From Uliginosibacterium aquaticum (GTDB taxonomy: Bacteria; Pseudomonadota; Gammaproteobacteria; Burkholderiales; Rhodocyclaceae), in contig NZ_JABCSC020000001.1 in the NCBI RefSeq assembly GCF_012972705.2, positions 1,302,001 through 1,366,000 of the forward strand: DNA of 64,000 nucleotides. The letters are read 5' to 3'. Under the pieces are notes generated by a model that did not search any database, was not told the DNA's origin, and was given only the letters and a program-made list of their open reading frames with translations. This document shows positions 37,230 to 47,630 of this stretch, piece by piece (position 1 is the first letter of the stretch; every line of letters starts with the position of its first letter). Both the position numbers and the translations under genes were made by a program.

Positions 37230-38981
37230 TTACGGCTTGGACGGGCGGATGAAGCTCACCTCGGGGAAGGTGATGCGCGTGAGAATCTCCAGCTTCTTGT
37301 CGACCGGCAATTCGCCGCGGTACTTCTTGACCACCGCTGAGGCATCCCGCTCGACCTGTCCGTCCTGCACCTTTTCAAGGCTGGTGACGTTGCTGACGTG
37401 GCCGGTGATGGCTTCGGCGTTGACCACGCCCAGCACCATGGCGCGGTTCAACAAGGTGGAGCGGAAGGCGTGCATGCCGACGATGCGGGCGTTCGGGGTT
37501 TCATCGCGCAGGTCGATCTCGCCCAGGAACTTGCGGAACCAATCTGCGGCTTTTGGCGAGGCTCTGCCGGCCGAAGCAGGGAAGGCCTGGAAGAGCAAGG
37601 TGTCGCCCCGCGCCTTGGCGGCCGCCACATAGTCCAGAAAGCCCAGTTCTATCAGTTTGGGGTGAAGAGGCAGTTTCCGTTTGGACCCTGCGGTTTTGAC
37701 GGACTTGTCGATATTGGCGTGCCCTTCGGATTCGGGGGTGATATCCAGATACCACGTGCCGGTACGGGCGTCTTGCAGGATGTCGATTTGGGGGTTCAAC
37801 TGGCACAGTTCATTGACCCGGGCGCCCGTAAACAATCCCAGATGCGGCAGCCAGTACTGGTGGGCCGAAGCAGGGTCGCGCGCGAATGCGGCCATTTCCT
37901 TGCCCTCAAATAGCCGCTTGAGCTCTTCGGGCGCGAAGGCACGTTGTCCGCCTTCGGCGTCGCGCCGCTTGCCGATGTACTGAACGCCTTCCGAGGTCAG
38001 GGTCATGGGCCAGCCATGGTCCTGCCACTTGCGCCGGCAATAGCGGATGAAGGGGGTCATCACCGCCAGGTAGGTGCCGTCGAAAGTGCCTTTGCTCATT
38101 TCGCCGCGCCCCTGGGTTGCCAGTTCGCGCGGGCTCAGTTTTTCCTGTCGGCAGATATCTTTCCAGCGGGGCGGCAGGGTTTGCACCGCCTCGAAGTAGG
38201 CTTCGAGGTCTGTCTGCGTAAGCGAGCCGATGGGCTTGTCGCCCACGATGTCGACCAGCAGCGGCATGACGGCGCTGACTTTGCGCAGCATGGCCGTCTT
38301 GCCGAGCTTTTTGTAGTACTCCAGATAGTTCTGGGTCACCTCGGAGAGCATGGGCGTATCCAGACGCCGTGCCAGTTGAGGCGTGGGCTCGTCCTTGCCT
38401 TCGTACCGGCTGAGCAGCTTGTCGTTGGTGCGGATCGCCATCCGTCCGTAGGCCAGAGACAGGCGCCGCATTTCTGCGTCAGAGGCTTTGAGCTGGTAGC
38501 GGTAGAGCTGCAGAAATTGCTCGAGGGGTCGGCGAAGCAGTTCGTAGTCCCCGATGGCCACCGCGCTCTTGAGGACGCGATTGGCTTCAGCGTAGCCAGA
38601 CTGGTAGTCCTCGATTTCTTCGAGGGTGTAGGTGCCGCTTTCTCGCCGGGCTTCGTCGCCGGCGAGGCTGGCGGCCTCGGCATGCAGGCAGATGGCGTCG
38701 ATGGTCTCAGGCGTCAGTGCATCAATGCGCGTGATGACCTGGAGGTGCTGGCGGGCAAGGCGGCTGGCCTGCGCTTGTCGTTTCGCGCTCCACTCAGCGG
38801 TCAGGCGCGCTTCTTCTTCCCGATGACGCTCAACGGCGGTTCGGTAGTCCTTGGTGCGCAGGGAAAACGTGATTTCCTTCTTGCCAGGGTAGCAAGCGAG
38901 GATGTCGGTAGGGATGCGCCGGCGAAGGTAGTAGCTGCCGGATTTGGGATGGCGCTGAAGGCCGGTGGGAAGCATTGGCAT
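37230..38981 (-). CDS. Tyrosine-type site-specific integrase
   Basis: The 583-residue protein has an N-terminal arm-binding segment of the DUF6538 type (RHPKSGSYYLRRRIPTDIL), a central helical core-binding domain (about 220-330) and a C-terminal catalytic domain. The first catalytic Arg lies in GLFTGARVNELCQL, the H-x-x-R box in GMHAFRSTLLNRAM, and a later His in ITGHVSN; the nucleophilic Tyr is probably in VVKKYRG. It is oriented away from the tRNA-Ser 150 bases to its right, a typical arrangement for an island integrase using the tRNA 3' end. Another in-frame ATG lies two codons in. Confidence 0.88.
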   Translation of the reverse strand: MPMLPTGLQRHPKSGSYYLRRRIPTDILACYPGKKEITFSLRTKDYRTAVERHREEEARLTAEWSAKRQAQASRLARQHLQVITRIDALTPETIDAICLHAEAASLAGDEARRESGTYTLEEIEDYQSGYAEANRVLKSAVAIGDYELLRRPLEQFLQLYRYQLKASDAEMRRLSLAYGRMAIRTNDKLLSRYEGKDEPTPQLARRLDTPMLSEVTQNYLEYYKKLGKTAMLRKVSAVMPLLVDIVGDKPIGSLTQTDLEAYFEAVQTLPPRWKDICRQEKLSPRELATQGRGEMSKGTFDGTYLAVMTPFIRYCRRKWQDHGWPMTLTSEGVQYIGKRRDAEGGQRAFAPEELKRLFEGKEMAAFARDPASAHQYWLPHLGLFTGARVNELCQLNPQIDILQDARTGTWYLDITPESEGHANIDKSVKTAGSKRKLPLHPKLIELGFLDYVAAAKARGDTLLFQAFPASAGRASPKAADWFRKFLGEIDLRDETPNARIVGMHAFRSTLLNRAMVLGVVNAEAITGHVSNVTSLEKVQDGQVERDASAVVKKYRGELPVDKKLEILTRITFPEVSFIRPSKP

Positions 38982-39130
38982 CGTTCGTAAAGTCCTGGAA
39001 CCGAGTATAGGAAGCCAGGAACTTCATGAATTTCTTCGCTGCCAATGTGTCTACCTGTTGTGTAGAAATCGGCCTCAAAACCACCTGAGACAGCAACGAG
39101 TTTCTATGAAATCAACAAGTTAGAGCAAAT

Positions 39131-39220
<90 letters not shown>

Positions 39221-39231
39221 GCGAGCCGCGC

Positions 39232-39259
39232 ATTATATAGGGCTTGGCGGGTTTGTCCA
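39232..39259 (-). promoter_or_regulatory. Sigma-70 promoter of tRNA-Ser
   Basis: On the minus strand TGGACA (39259-39254) and TATAAT (39237-39232) are separated by 16 bases, followed by a GC-rich discriminator (GCGCGGC) typical of stringently controlled stable-RNA promoters. The tRNA begins 11 bases further on. Confidence 0.7.
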
Positions 39260-39275
39260 GCTTTTACGTCGGCTT

Positions 39276-39872
39276 TCAGCCTTTGTGGAGAATCGCCTTG
39301 CCGTCGACCAGTGCGTCGACCTGAGCCAGGGTGACTACGGGGACTCCGGCGGCTTCGAGCATCTTATGGCCTTGCTTGAAACTCTTGGCGACGAGGAAGG
39401 CTGCTGCGACGGGGGTGCAGTTGGCTTCCTTGGCGATTTCGACCAGGGCGGTGGCGGTACGGCCGTTGGAGAGGAAGTCGTCGACGATGGCAACGCGCAG
39501 TCCCGGCGTGAGGTATTTCTGGCTGACGACCATCTTGACCTGTCCGCCCTTGGTGGGTGAAGGGATAACACGCGAAATGGAGGGGATCTCGACATCCGGA
39601 TGGTATTTTTTGCCATAAACCATCGGGATATCGAGTTCCAATGCCACCATCAGGCCTGGGGCGATGCCGCTGGCTTCGGCGGTGAGGATCATGTCCGGCT
39701 TGAACTGACGCAGGCGGGCGGCGATCTCACGGGCCATGCGCTGCATGAAGCCTGGCTCGATGCGGTGATTCAGAAAGTGGTCGATCTTGAGAATTTCGTT
39801 GCCCTGAACAATGCCTTCGCGTTCGATACGGTCAGCGAGTTCTGGCATCGGGCTGTTCAATGAGATGGTCAT
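39276..39872 (-). CDS. xpt: Xanthine phosphoribosyltransferase (Bacillus-type Xpt)
   Basis: The 198-residue enzyme salvages xanthine to XMP using PRPP. The PRPP-binding motif VAIVDDFLSNGRTA lies near residue 130 and the N-terminal ILKIDHFLNHRIEP segment matches the Xpt family rather than the Gpt family. ATG 39872 is chosen; the longer frame to 40001 overlaps the end of lysS and reads through its terminator-like hairpin. The gene follows lysS on the same strand with a 94-base gap. No purine riboswitch was recognised in that gap. Confidence 0.88.
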   Translation of the reverse strand: MTISLNSPMPELADRIEREGIVQGNEILKIDHFLNHRIEPGFMQRMAREIAARLRQFKPDMILTAEASGIAPGLMVALELDIPMVYGKKYHPDVEIPSISRVIPSPTKGGQVKMVVSQKYLTPGLRVAIVDDFLSNGRTATALVEIAKEANCTPVAAAFLVAKSFKQGHKMLEAAGVPVVTLAQVDALVDGKAILHKG

Positions 39873-39911
39873 GGTGGCGTACGTTTGGATGAGGATTTGG
39901 GCGCTAAATGG

Positions 39912-39947
39912 ACAAACCGGGCTCGTGTTGCCGCGAGCCCGGTTTGT
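39912..39947 (-). terminator. Hairpin terminator after lysS
   Basis: ACAAACCGGGCTCG (39912-39925) pairs perfectly with CGAGCCCGGTTTGT (39934-39947) around an 8-base loop. It starts 19 bases beyond the lysS stop. The flanks lack a separate T-run, although the base of the stem supplies TTTGT, so termination may be partial. Confidence 0.55.
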
Positions 39948-39966
39948 CTGCTGAGTGTGCGTGGGC

Positions 39967-41481
<1,515 letters not shown>

Positions 41482-41585
41482 GATCGGTGTCTTGGGCAAG
41501 GTGATGCCGGCAGCGTGCTGGCGAAAGTCCGCTATTTTGACCGATCGGGGGGCACCTCGCCAGTCGCGTGCAGCCTTGGAGACGG

Positions 41586-42659
41586 CTATTTGAATAGCTC
41601 GTCGATATCCGCCTGCAGATCCAGCATGGGGGCAGGGGCTTGTTTGAGTGCGCCGAGCTTGAGCAACTCTTCGAACTGCTGCACCTGATTGCGCCCATTT
41701 TCCTTGCCGTAGTACAGCGCGTCGTCGGCGTGGCCAAGGATTTCGGCCGGCGAGAGGGTGGGGTCAATGCGTGCGTAGCCTACCGAACAGGTGACCTGGC
41801 CAACCTGCGGGAATTCATGCTTTTCCACGGTTTCGCGGAAGCGTTCGAGGATGTGGGCTGTGTTGGTCGCCGAAACATGGCGCAGCAGGATCACGAATTC
41901 TTCGCCGCCGAAGCGAAACAGCTTGTCACTGCCGCGAAAGCTCTTGCGTAGCAGATCGGCCACGCGGATCAGCACTTCATCGCCAAAAAGGTGGCCAAAA
42001 CTGTCGTTGATACGCTTGAACTTGTCGATATCCACGACGGCCAGCCAGCAGTGACGGTCTTCCTCATGCTCACTGGTTTGGTGCTCTTCGCGGCGATGGG
42101 CGGCTTGCTGGGCAAGGTCTATGAAACGATCGAAATTCTCGTCGAAGGTCTTGCGATTGTTCAGGCGGGTGAGGGTGTCGAGCTCGGCGTAGTCAAGCAG
42201 GCCGACGTGTTCGGCGTAGATCGCCAGTAATTCATGCACACAGGCACACAATTCGTCGACCGGGCGCTCATTGCAATGGACTTCTGCCACGGCGACCGGG
42301 CAGCCTTGCGGGCCGACAGCAAAACCCAGCACGAAGCCGCCTTCTTCCTTATGGGTCGTGACGCCCGAGGGGGCGAGCGCACATTCTTCGAGCAGGGGTT
42401 CGGCTGCGAGGTGGGTTTCGTCAACGTCGAGGTGATCGAAGTTGGTCGTGGCTGATTCACCGCCGGCGACTGCCCAGGCCAGCGGTGCCGTGAGATAGCC
42501 GCTGGGCGTGGCACGGAAAACGTGGAGCAGGGCGAAGCGTGCATCGAGGATCTCCAGCGTAGCCACCACCAGTGATTCGGCAATGGCAAGGCGATCCCGC
42601 GAGGCTTCGAGGGACTGGAGCTTCTTCAGCAGACGCAGGAGGGCAACTTCGGTTCGCAT
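41586..42659 (-). CDS. Diguanylate cyclase with N-terminal GAF-like sensor
   Basis: The 357-residue cytosolic protein has a roughly 160-residue N-terminal domain with GAF-like pattern ([19 protein letters not shown]), a short linker helix and a C-terminal GGDEF domain ([16 protein letters not shown] near 165, active-site GGEEF at 251-255). It should make cyclic di-GMP. The inhibitory RxxD site upstream of GGEEF is not present ([14 protein letters not shown]), so product inhibition may be weak. It lies between the mksB and lysS genes; a functional link is not evident. Confidence 0.88.
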   Translation of the reverse strand: MRTEVALLRLLKKLQSLEASRDRLAIAESLVVATLEILDARFALLHVFRATPSGYLTAPLAWAVAGGESATTNFDHLDVDETHLAAEPLLEECALAPSGVTTHKEEGGFVLGFAVGPQGCPVAVAEVHCNERPVDELCACVHELLAIYAEHVGLLDYAELDTLTRLNNRKTFDENFDRFIDLAQQAAHRREEHQTSEHEEDRHCWLAVVDIDKFKRINDSFGHLFGDEVLIRVADLLRKSFRGSDKLFRFGGEEFVILLRHVSATNTAHILERFRETVEKHEFPQVGQVTCSVGYARIDPTLSPAEILGHADDALYYGKENGRNQVQQFEELLKLGALKQAPAPMLDLQADIDELFK

Positions 42660-42757
42660 CAGCGGGGGTCCGGAAACGGGCAGGGCTTCGTGTCATTTAC
42701 GACGCGAAGGCCCCGGGCTTGATCCTGTACCCCCGGGTAGATCGCAAAAAAACTGTT

Positions 42758-45550
42758 TCAGTCGATCTGGCGGCGCAAAACCCCGATTGGCGGGGCCCAG
42801 GCGTCCGCTGGTTTCTTCTTGCGGGTGACCAGGGTGAGCTGGGCCGGCTGGAAGACGTTGGCGTTGTGGGTGACCGGGGTAGTGATCAGGTATTGCGCGC
42901 GGGTGGCGCGCAAAAACGCCCCGACACGGTCGATATTGGCGACGTCGAGGTGGGCGAAGGGCTCGTCGATGAACACGAAGCCGCCGGGGCGGGCATCGTC
43001 CATCAGGAGGCCAATCAGCAGGATCAGGGATTTCATGACCTGCTGGCCGCCTGAGGCCTCGCCGTCGTTGAGCGTCTGGGCGCCTTTCTGGTCGAAGTCG
43101 AAAGCTACTTCGAGGCCGGCGGCGGCGAGCGTGCTGTCGTCGTTATCCAGTACTGGTACTGGGCATTCGACGTTGATGCCGGCGAGCTCACCGAGCGCGC
43201 GCAGGTTCTTGCCGTACTGGCGCACGGTGGCGCGCAGGCGGGCGATGTAGGCGGCGCGGGCTTCGTCCACCATCTGCTTGGTGCGCTCGGAGTAGGCCAT
43301 GCGCTGGCCGTAGTCGCCCTCGCGCTGATGGAGCTCCAGCCCGAGTTTTTCCTTGATGACCAGCACGTTCTCGTCGGTAGGCCATTCGCCGTCGACGATG
43401 CGGCGCTTGAGGCGCGAGAGTTCGTTGCGTGCGCCCGAAAGACCGCCGTAGTGCTCAGCAAGCTCTTCCTGAGCGGCGGGTGAGAGCCAGTCGGCCGGCA
43501 TGCCGCGACGCTTACTGCGCAATTTCAGGAGTCGGGCGGCCTGCTCCAGGCGCTGCGGCCGTGATTCGGTGGCCATGCGCGCGAGCACCTCGCGGGCAGC
43601 AGCCAGATCACGCGAGCGGCGGTCGGTTTCGATGGCAATGCCGGAGAGGCGCTCCTTGCACTGGTCGACCTTGCTACGGGCCTCGTTGAGCGTGGCTTCG
43701 GCCTGCTGCTGGGCGGCCTGCAAACTGGCCTTGTCCTGCTCGGCGGCTTCGAATTCGGCGGCGCGGGCCAGCATCAGTTCGGCGGCCTGCATGCCGAGGA
43801 GCTTCTGGCGTGCGGTCTGCATTGCAGCCTCGCTCTCGTCCTGCTTCTTGCGGGCCCAGGCGAGTTGCTTGTCGAGCTCACCAACTTCCTGCTGCAGGGC
43901 TTCGAGGCGGGCGGTGCGGGCCAGTTCGCCGAACCAGAAATCGTGCGGCACGCCCAGATGACGGGCGCCACGGCGCTCGCGGTGATAGCCCTCGCGGGTG
44001 ATCCAGTCTTGCTCGCGCGGCAGTTTTGAAGCGGCCTGAGCGTTGTCGACGCGGCGGATACGGTTCAGGAGTTCGGAGAGCCACTTCGGAGGCTCGCCGG
44101 CAAAACGCACCACTTCGAGCAGGCTGCCGGGATGGGCGTCGGGGCACGGGGCGCGGTCTGACACCACAAAGTGGCGGAAGCGCTCGCGCTCGCCCAGCGC
44201 CCAGGCGTCATGGCGATCGCCTTCGTTTTCAAGCAGGATCAGCGAGCGGTAGGGGCGCAGGATGGCCTCGATGGCGCCTTGCCAGCTCACATCCGTGACT
44301 TCGGTGATCTCGGCGAGCAGCTTGTGCTCTATGCCGGCATCATTGAGCGCACTGCGGAAACGCTGCACTTCGCTGTCGTGTGGCGTGCCACCCTTGCCCT
44401 GTGCTTCACGCAGGCGGGCGGTGACGTCCTCGAAGCGGGCGGTAAGTTCGCGCACCTTCGTGCGCACAGCCTGCCACTCGTTGTAGGCATTGGCGGCGGC
44501 GTCTTCGGAATCCAGTGCAGCAGCACCATGCTCCTTGGCCACGCGTTCGCGCAAGGCATCCCGCTCGGCGAGCTTTTTCTCTACGTCGCGCAGGGCGTCA
44601 CGGGCGGTGAGCCACTGGCTGTCGATCTCTTTCTGGCGTTTGCTGGCTTCTGTGAGCCAGGCTTCGGCCTGGGCCTTTTCACCGGCCAGCGCGGCGACGC
44701 GTTCTTCCGAGGCGGCACGGGTTTCGATGGCGGTAATCACTTCATGGCGGGCGCGCTTGAGCTTGTCGCGCCAGCTGGCGATTTCGCTCTGCAATTCGGC
44801 GATTTCCAGACGTGGAATGGCCTCGGCCTCCAGTGCGGTGGCCTCGGCTTGCAATTCACGGCCTTCGAGGAAGCGATCCGCCTCGATGCGGCGGGCTTCG
44901 GCTTGCGCCTTGAGCTTTTCCAGGTCCAGCGCCAGCGCTTCCAGCTCGCGCTGGGCGGTCTTCTGCTCTTCGCGAGCGGCTTGATAGTTGTCCAGTACTT
45001 CCTTGTCGCCGAACACGTCGAAGACCAGATCGAGGAGCGCCCGCGGCGAGTATTCGCAAAGCTTGTCGGTGTCGCCCTGCTCGAGCGACAGCACTTTGGC
45101 GATGGCCGGTGTCAGACCGGCGTAAGCCAGGCGCGACTGGTAATCGCGCAGGCCCACGAACTGGGCTGTTTCCTCCAGCTGCTCGACCGTGACATTGCCA
45201 TCCTCGATGCAGTACTCACGGCTCCAGTCGCCACCGGCGCGCTTGACGCGGCAGGCCAGGGTGACCTGATCCTTGAGGCAGGGGAAGAAGGGGCGCTTGC
45301 CGGTGTTGCCGGGTTGATTCGACACCGTGGCGCGGATCCACGCGAAGCCGTGGTTCGAGCGGCGCACATAGCGGCGGAAATCGCGCTTGCCCGAGCACTT
45401 GAGCGCGAAGAGGGTGCGCATGGCGTCGAGCAGGGTGGTCTTGCCGGAGCCATTCGGGCCGACGATGGTGATGATGTGGGCATCCAGCGGCAGCGTGAAA
45501 CGGCGCCAGAAATCCCAGTGAACGAGTTCGATATCGCGGATGTGGAACAT
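42758..45550 (-). CDS. mksB: MksB-like SMC ATPase of a MukBEF-type condensin
   Basis: The 930-residue protein has Walker A GPNGSGKT at 31-38, a Q-loop region, two long coiled-coil blocks (about 190-380 and 560-780, rich in E/A/R/Q) around a small hinge near 400-540, then an ABC signature-like GEASGGQQVMKS and Walker B FVFIDEPFAHLD near the C-terminus. This is the plan of an SMC/Rad50-like ATPase; no CxxC zinc hook is visible. It follows mksE by 18 bases. Together with MksE and MksF it should compact DNA. At 930 residues it is shorter than MukB and in the range of MksB and JetC proteins. Confidence 0.75.
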   Translation of the reverse strand: MFHIRDIELVHWDFWRRFTLPLDAHIITIVGPNGSGKTTLLDAMRTLFALKCSGKRDFRRYVRRSNHGFAWIRATVSNQPGNTGKRPFFPCLKDQVTLACRVKRAGGDWSREYCIEDGNVTVEQLEETAQFVGLRDYQSRLAYAGLTPAIAKVLSLEQGDTDKLCEYSPRALLDLVFDVFGDKEVLDNYQAAREEQKTAQRELEALALDLEKLKAQAEARRIEADRFLEGRELQAEATALEAEAIPRLEIAELQSEIASWRDKLKRARHEVITAIETRAASEERVAALAGEKAQAEAWLTEASKRQKEIDSQWLTARDALRDVEKKLAERDALRERVAKEHGAAALDSEDAAANAYNEWQAVRTKVRELTARFEDVTARLREAQGKGGTPHDSEVQRFRSALNDAGIEHKLLAEITEVTDVSWQGAIEAILRPYRSLILLENEGDRHDAWALGERERFRHFVVSDRAPCPDAHPGSLLEVVRFAGEPPKWLSELLNRIRRVDNAQAASKLPREQDWITREGYHRERRGARHLGVPHDFWFGELARTARLEALQQEVGELDKQLAWARKKQDESEAAMQTARQKLLGMQAAELMLARAAEFEAAEQDKASLQAAQQQAEATLNEARSKVDQCKERLSGIAIETDRRSRDLAAAREVLARMATESRPQRLEQAARLLKLRSKRRGMPADWLSPAAQEELAEHYGGLSGARNELSRLKRRIVDGEWPTDENVLVIKEKLGLELHQREGDYGQRMAYSERTKQMVDEARAAYIARLRATVRQYGKNLRALGELAGINVECPVPVLDNDDSTLAAAGLEVAFDFDQKGAQTLNDGEASGGQQVMKSLILLIGLLMDDARPGGFVFIDEPFAHLDVANIDRVGAFLRATRAQYLITTPVTHNANVFQPAQLTLVTRKKKPADAWAPPIGVLRRQID

Positions 45551-45568
45551 CGGGTGTCCTGTAAGGGA

Positions 45569-46276
45569 TTAGCGGCGGGCTTCGACTTCGTCGTCAAGCT
45601 CGTCGAACAGTTCTTCTTCGTCTTCGCCCATCCCGGCGGGCAGTGCGCGGCCGGCGGCGGCGAGCACGTCGGCGAGGGTGCCGTTGATGATGCGGTCGGC
45701 CAGCACGCGGTAGTCCAGCAGTACGTCGAGCAGCGGACCTTCATGCAGATAGCCGTTGCTGCGTACGATGAAACCGAGGCGGGCGAGCTTGCCCAGTGCG
45801 AAGTTGCGGATCTTGGTACGGCCGCCGAGCTGGGCGCCAAAGTCGGCCAGCAGTGAGGCTTCAGAGATCGCGCCGGAGACGGTGTCGCCATGCTCGATGG
45901 GTTTTTCCTGGCCAAACATGTCGTTCTGACCGTCGTCACCGAGTTGGCGGCGGCCGAGTTGGCGCTCGCGCTTGGGCAGGATGATCAGCGCCCAGATCAC
46001 GATTAGCAGCGCGATCTCGTCGCGCGTGAGGCCCATGGTGCTGGCTTGATAATCGCGGCCGCCAAATACGGCGTCCATGACTTCATCCTTGAGACCTACG
46101 GCAACATGTTCGGCGAAGGGGTTGTCGAGCAGTTGCAAGCCCACTGCCGCGAGGTTGGTTTCCAGCTCGAGACGGAAGGCTTCATCGACCAGAGCGCGGC
46201 GCACCTGGGTATCTGCGCGTGGTAGCCAGCGGTGGGCCAGCAGGCGGGCGGTGAGTTCGGTGATTTCGATGTTCAT
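45569..46276 (-). CDS. mksE: MksE-like condensin subunit
   Basis: The 235-residue protein is mixed helical with a winged-helix-like middle (GGRTKIRNFALGKLARLGFIV) and an acidic tail (DEEELFDELDDEVEARR). In MukBEF-type complexes the E subunit bridges the kleisin and the ATPase heads. Its ATG overlaps the stop of mksF by 4 bases. Assignment rests mainly on size, position between the kleisin-like and SMC genes, and general fold; sequence signatures of MksE are weak. Confidence 0.65.
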   Translation of the reverse strand: MNIEITELTARLLAHRWLPRADTQVRRALVDEAFRLELETNLAAVGLQLLDNPFAEHVAVGLKDEVMDAVFGGRDYQASTMGLTRDEIALLIVIWALIILPKRERQLGRRQLGDDGQNDMFGQEKPIEHGDTVSGAISEASLLADFGAQLGGRTKIRNFALGKLARLGFIVRSNGYLHEGPLLDVLLDYRVLADRIINGTLADVLAAAGRALPAGMGEDEEELFDELDDEVEARR

Positions 46277-47571
46277 GGCTTGGGTTCCACGACAGTGGCG
46301 TCACGCCGCACGACATTACCGGCGGACATGTGCGAGATTTCGTCTTCCATGACTTCGACCAGCCAGTCTTCAAGCTGCAGGTCGTAGGGCATCTGGGTGA
46401 GGTCGGCCACCGGGCCGGAGGCACCGGCTTCCTCGTTGCCCAGCAGCGAGAGCAGCGAGAGGCGATAGCTGGCCGGGCCAAAGCCGCCGCCCAGAATGAG
46501 CTTGCTGGCCGGCACAGCCGTCGGGATGCCGGCGAGTTTGTCGGAGAGCTTGATCAGCAGGCCAAGGTCTTCGGACGGGGCGACTTCGTCCTGCGGCGCA
46601 TCTTCGGCCGGTGGCAGGGTGGCATCGGCTTCCATCTGGCGCACTTCTTCGGAGAGCGAGCTTTCCGCGCGGTCGAGCAGCTCATGGCCGCCGGCAATGA
46701 ACTGCATCTGTGGCCCGGCGCCTAGCGCGCCATCGGCCAGCGCGGCGATGCGGCGCACATCCAGGCTACGCAGCCAGGCAGCGGCGTCCGAGGACGACAC
46801 GCCGGAGGCGCCGAGCGTGACGCGCTGTGATTCGATCTTGTTGAGGGCGCGCTGGAAGGCCGCGTCGACCCGTGCCAGGCGGCTTTGGGCCAGGCCGATG
46901 GCGTGCGCGACACGGCTGGTCTCGGGGCTGATTTCGTCTTCCGCGAGCAGACCACGCAGGATGGTGGTGCCTTTTTCCAGCCAGCGCACATTGCCGGTGA
47001 GGCGCGAGCGGGCGTCGAGAATGCGGAATTCGGAGCCTGAGGCGATGGCGTCTTCAAAGGAAGCGGTCAGCGCATTGAGCTTGGCCAGCAGATGCTGCAG
47101 CACTTCCGGCGTGATCGTGCCGGTGGCCTGCATGCCGGCGAGCTGGGTGGTGAGGAAGCCCAGCTCGGAATCTTCGTTGTCGCCGAATCTGAGCAGCATG
47201 GCCATCGCAGCCACGGCGTTTCGGCCACTGTCGGAGAACTGGTAGCTGCCGTCTTCGCCGTACACCAGCAGACCGTTGCCACGCAGGCGGCCGAGCACGG
47301 TTTCGAGCTTGATCGGATCGATGTAGGCGAAGTGCCGGCGCAGCTCGTCTGGCTCCCAGCGCGGGTGATCGGCGCGGGCGCTGATCTCGCGCAGCACATG
47401 CAGGCGGACGAACACCTCTTCCTCGCCGCCACGGAACAGCGTGATGAAGGTGTTGATCAGCTCGCGCGAGCGCACCAGCGACCACAACGCCGGGACGTCG
47501 TCGGGCTCGACGCCAGGGGTGAGGAAGCCGGCGAGGTCGAAGTCTGGAATCGGGGCGGACTGTTCGATCAT
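46273..47571 (-). CDS. mksF: MksF-like kleisin subunit
   Basis: The 432-residue protein begins with a winged-helix region (EVFVRLHVLREISARA, then a YGEDGSYQFSDSGR wing near 120) and a long helical middle, ending in a second winged-helix-like part (about 350-430, MPYDLQLEDWLVEVMEDEI). This is the layout of MukF/MksF-type kleisins that join the SMC heads. It is the first gene of the mksF-mksE-mksB operon and starts 59 bases after prfB, so it may be transcribed with prfB. A JetA (Wadjet) assignment was considered, but no JetD nuclease gene is present. Confidence 0.65.
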   Translation of the reverse strand: MIEQSAPIPDFDLAGFLTPGVEPDDVPALWSLVRSRELINTFITLFRGGEEEVFVRLHVLREISARADHPRWEPDELRRHFAYIDPIKLETVLGRLRGNGLLVYGEDGSYQFSDSGRNAVAAMAMLLRFGDNEDSELGFLTTQLAGMQATGTITPEVLQHLLAKLNALTASFEDAIASGSEFRILDARSRLTGNVRWLEKGTTILRGLLAEDEISPETSRVAHAIGLAQSRLARVDAAFQRALNKIESQRVTLGASGVSSSDAAAWLRSLDVRRIAALADGALGAGPQMQFIAGGHELLDRAESSLSEEVRQMEADATLPPAEDAPQDEVAPSEDLGLLIKLSDKLAGIPTAVPASKLILGGGFGPASYRLSLLSLLGNEEAGASGPVADLTQMPYDLQLEDWLVEVMEDEISHMSAGNVVRRDATVVEPKP

Positions 47572-47588
47572 GCGTGGGCCGGAGAGAC

Positions 47589-47610
47589 GGAAGCCGGCCG
47601 GCCGGCTTCC
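47589..47610. repeat. Perfect 22-base palindrome between prfB and mksF
   Basis: GGAAGCCGGCC followed directly by its reverse complement GGCCGGCTTCC forms an uninterrupted palindrome in the 59-base gap. It may act as a transcript-end hairpin for prfB or as a protein-binding site. No T-run follows on the minus strand. Confidence 0.7.
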
Positions 47611-47630
47611 GGGGTTGAGCGCAGCAGGCC

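Noticed and set aside
39873-39966. Possible purine riboswitch before xpt
   Set aside because: The gap contains the lysS terminator-like hairpin and nothing with the three-way junction pattern.
41586-42659. JetD/MksG nuclease of a Wadjet system
   Set aside because: The gene after mksB is plainly a GGDEF protein.
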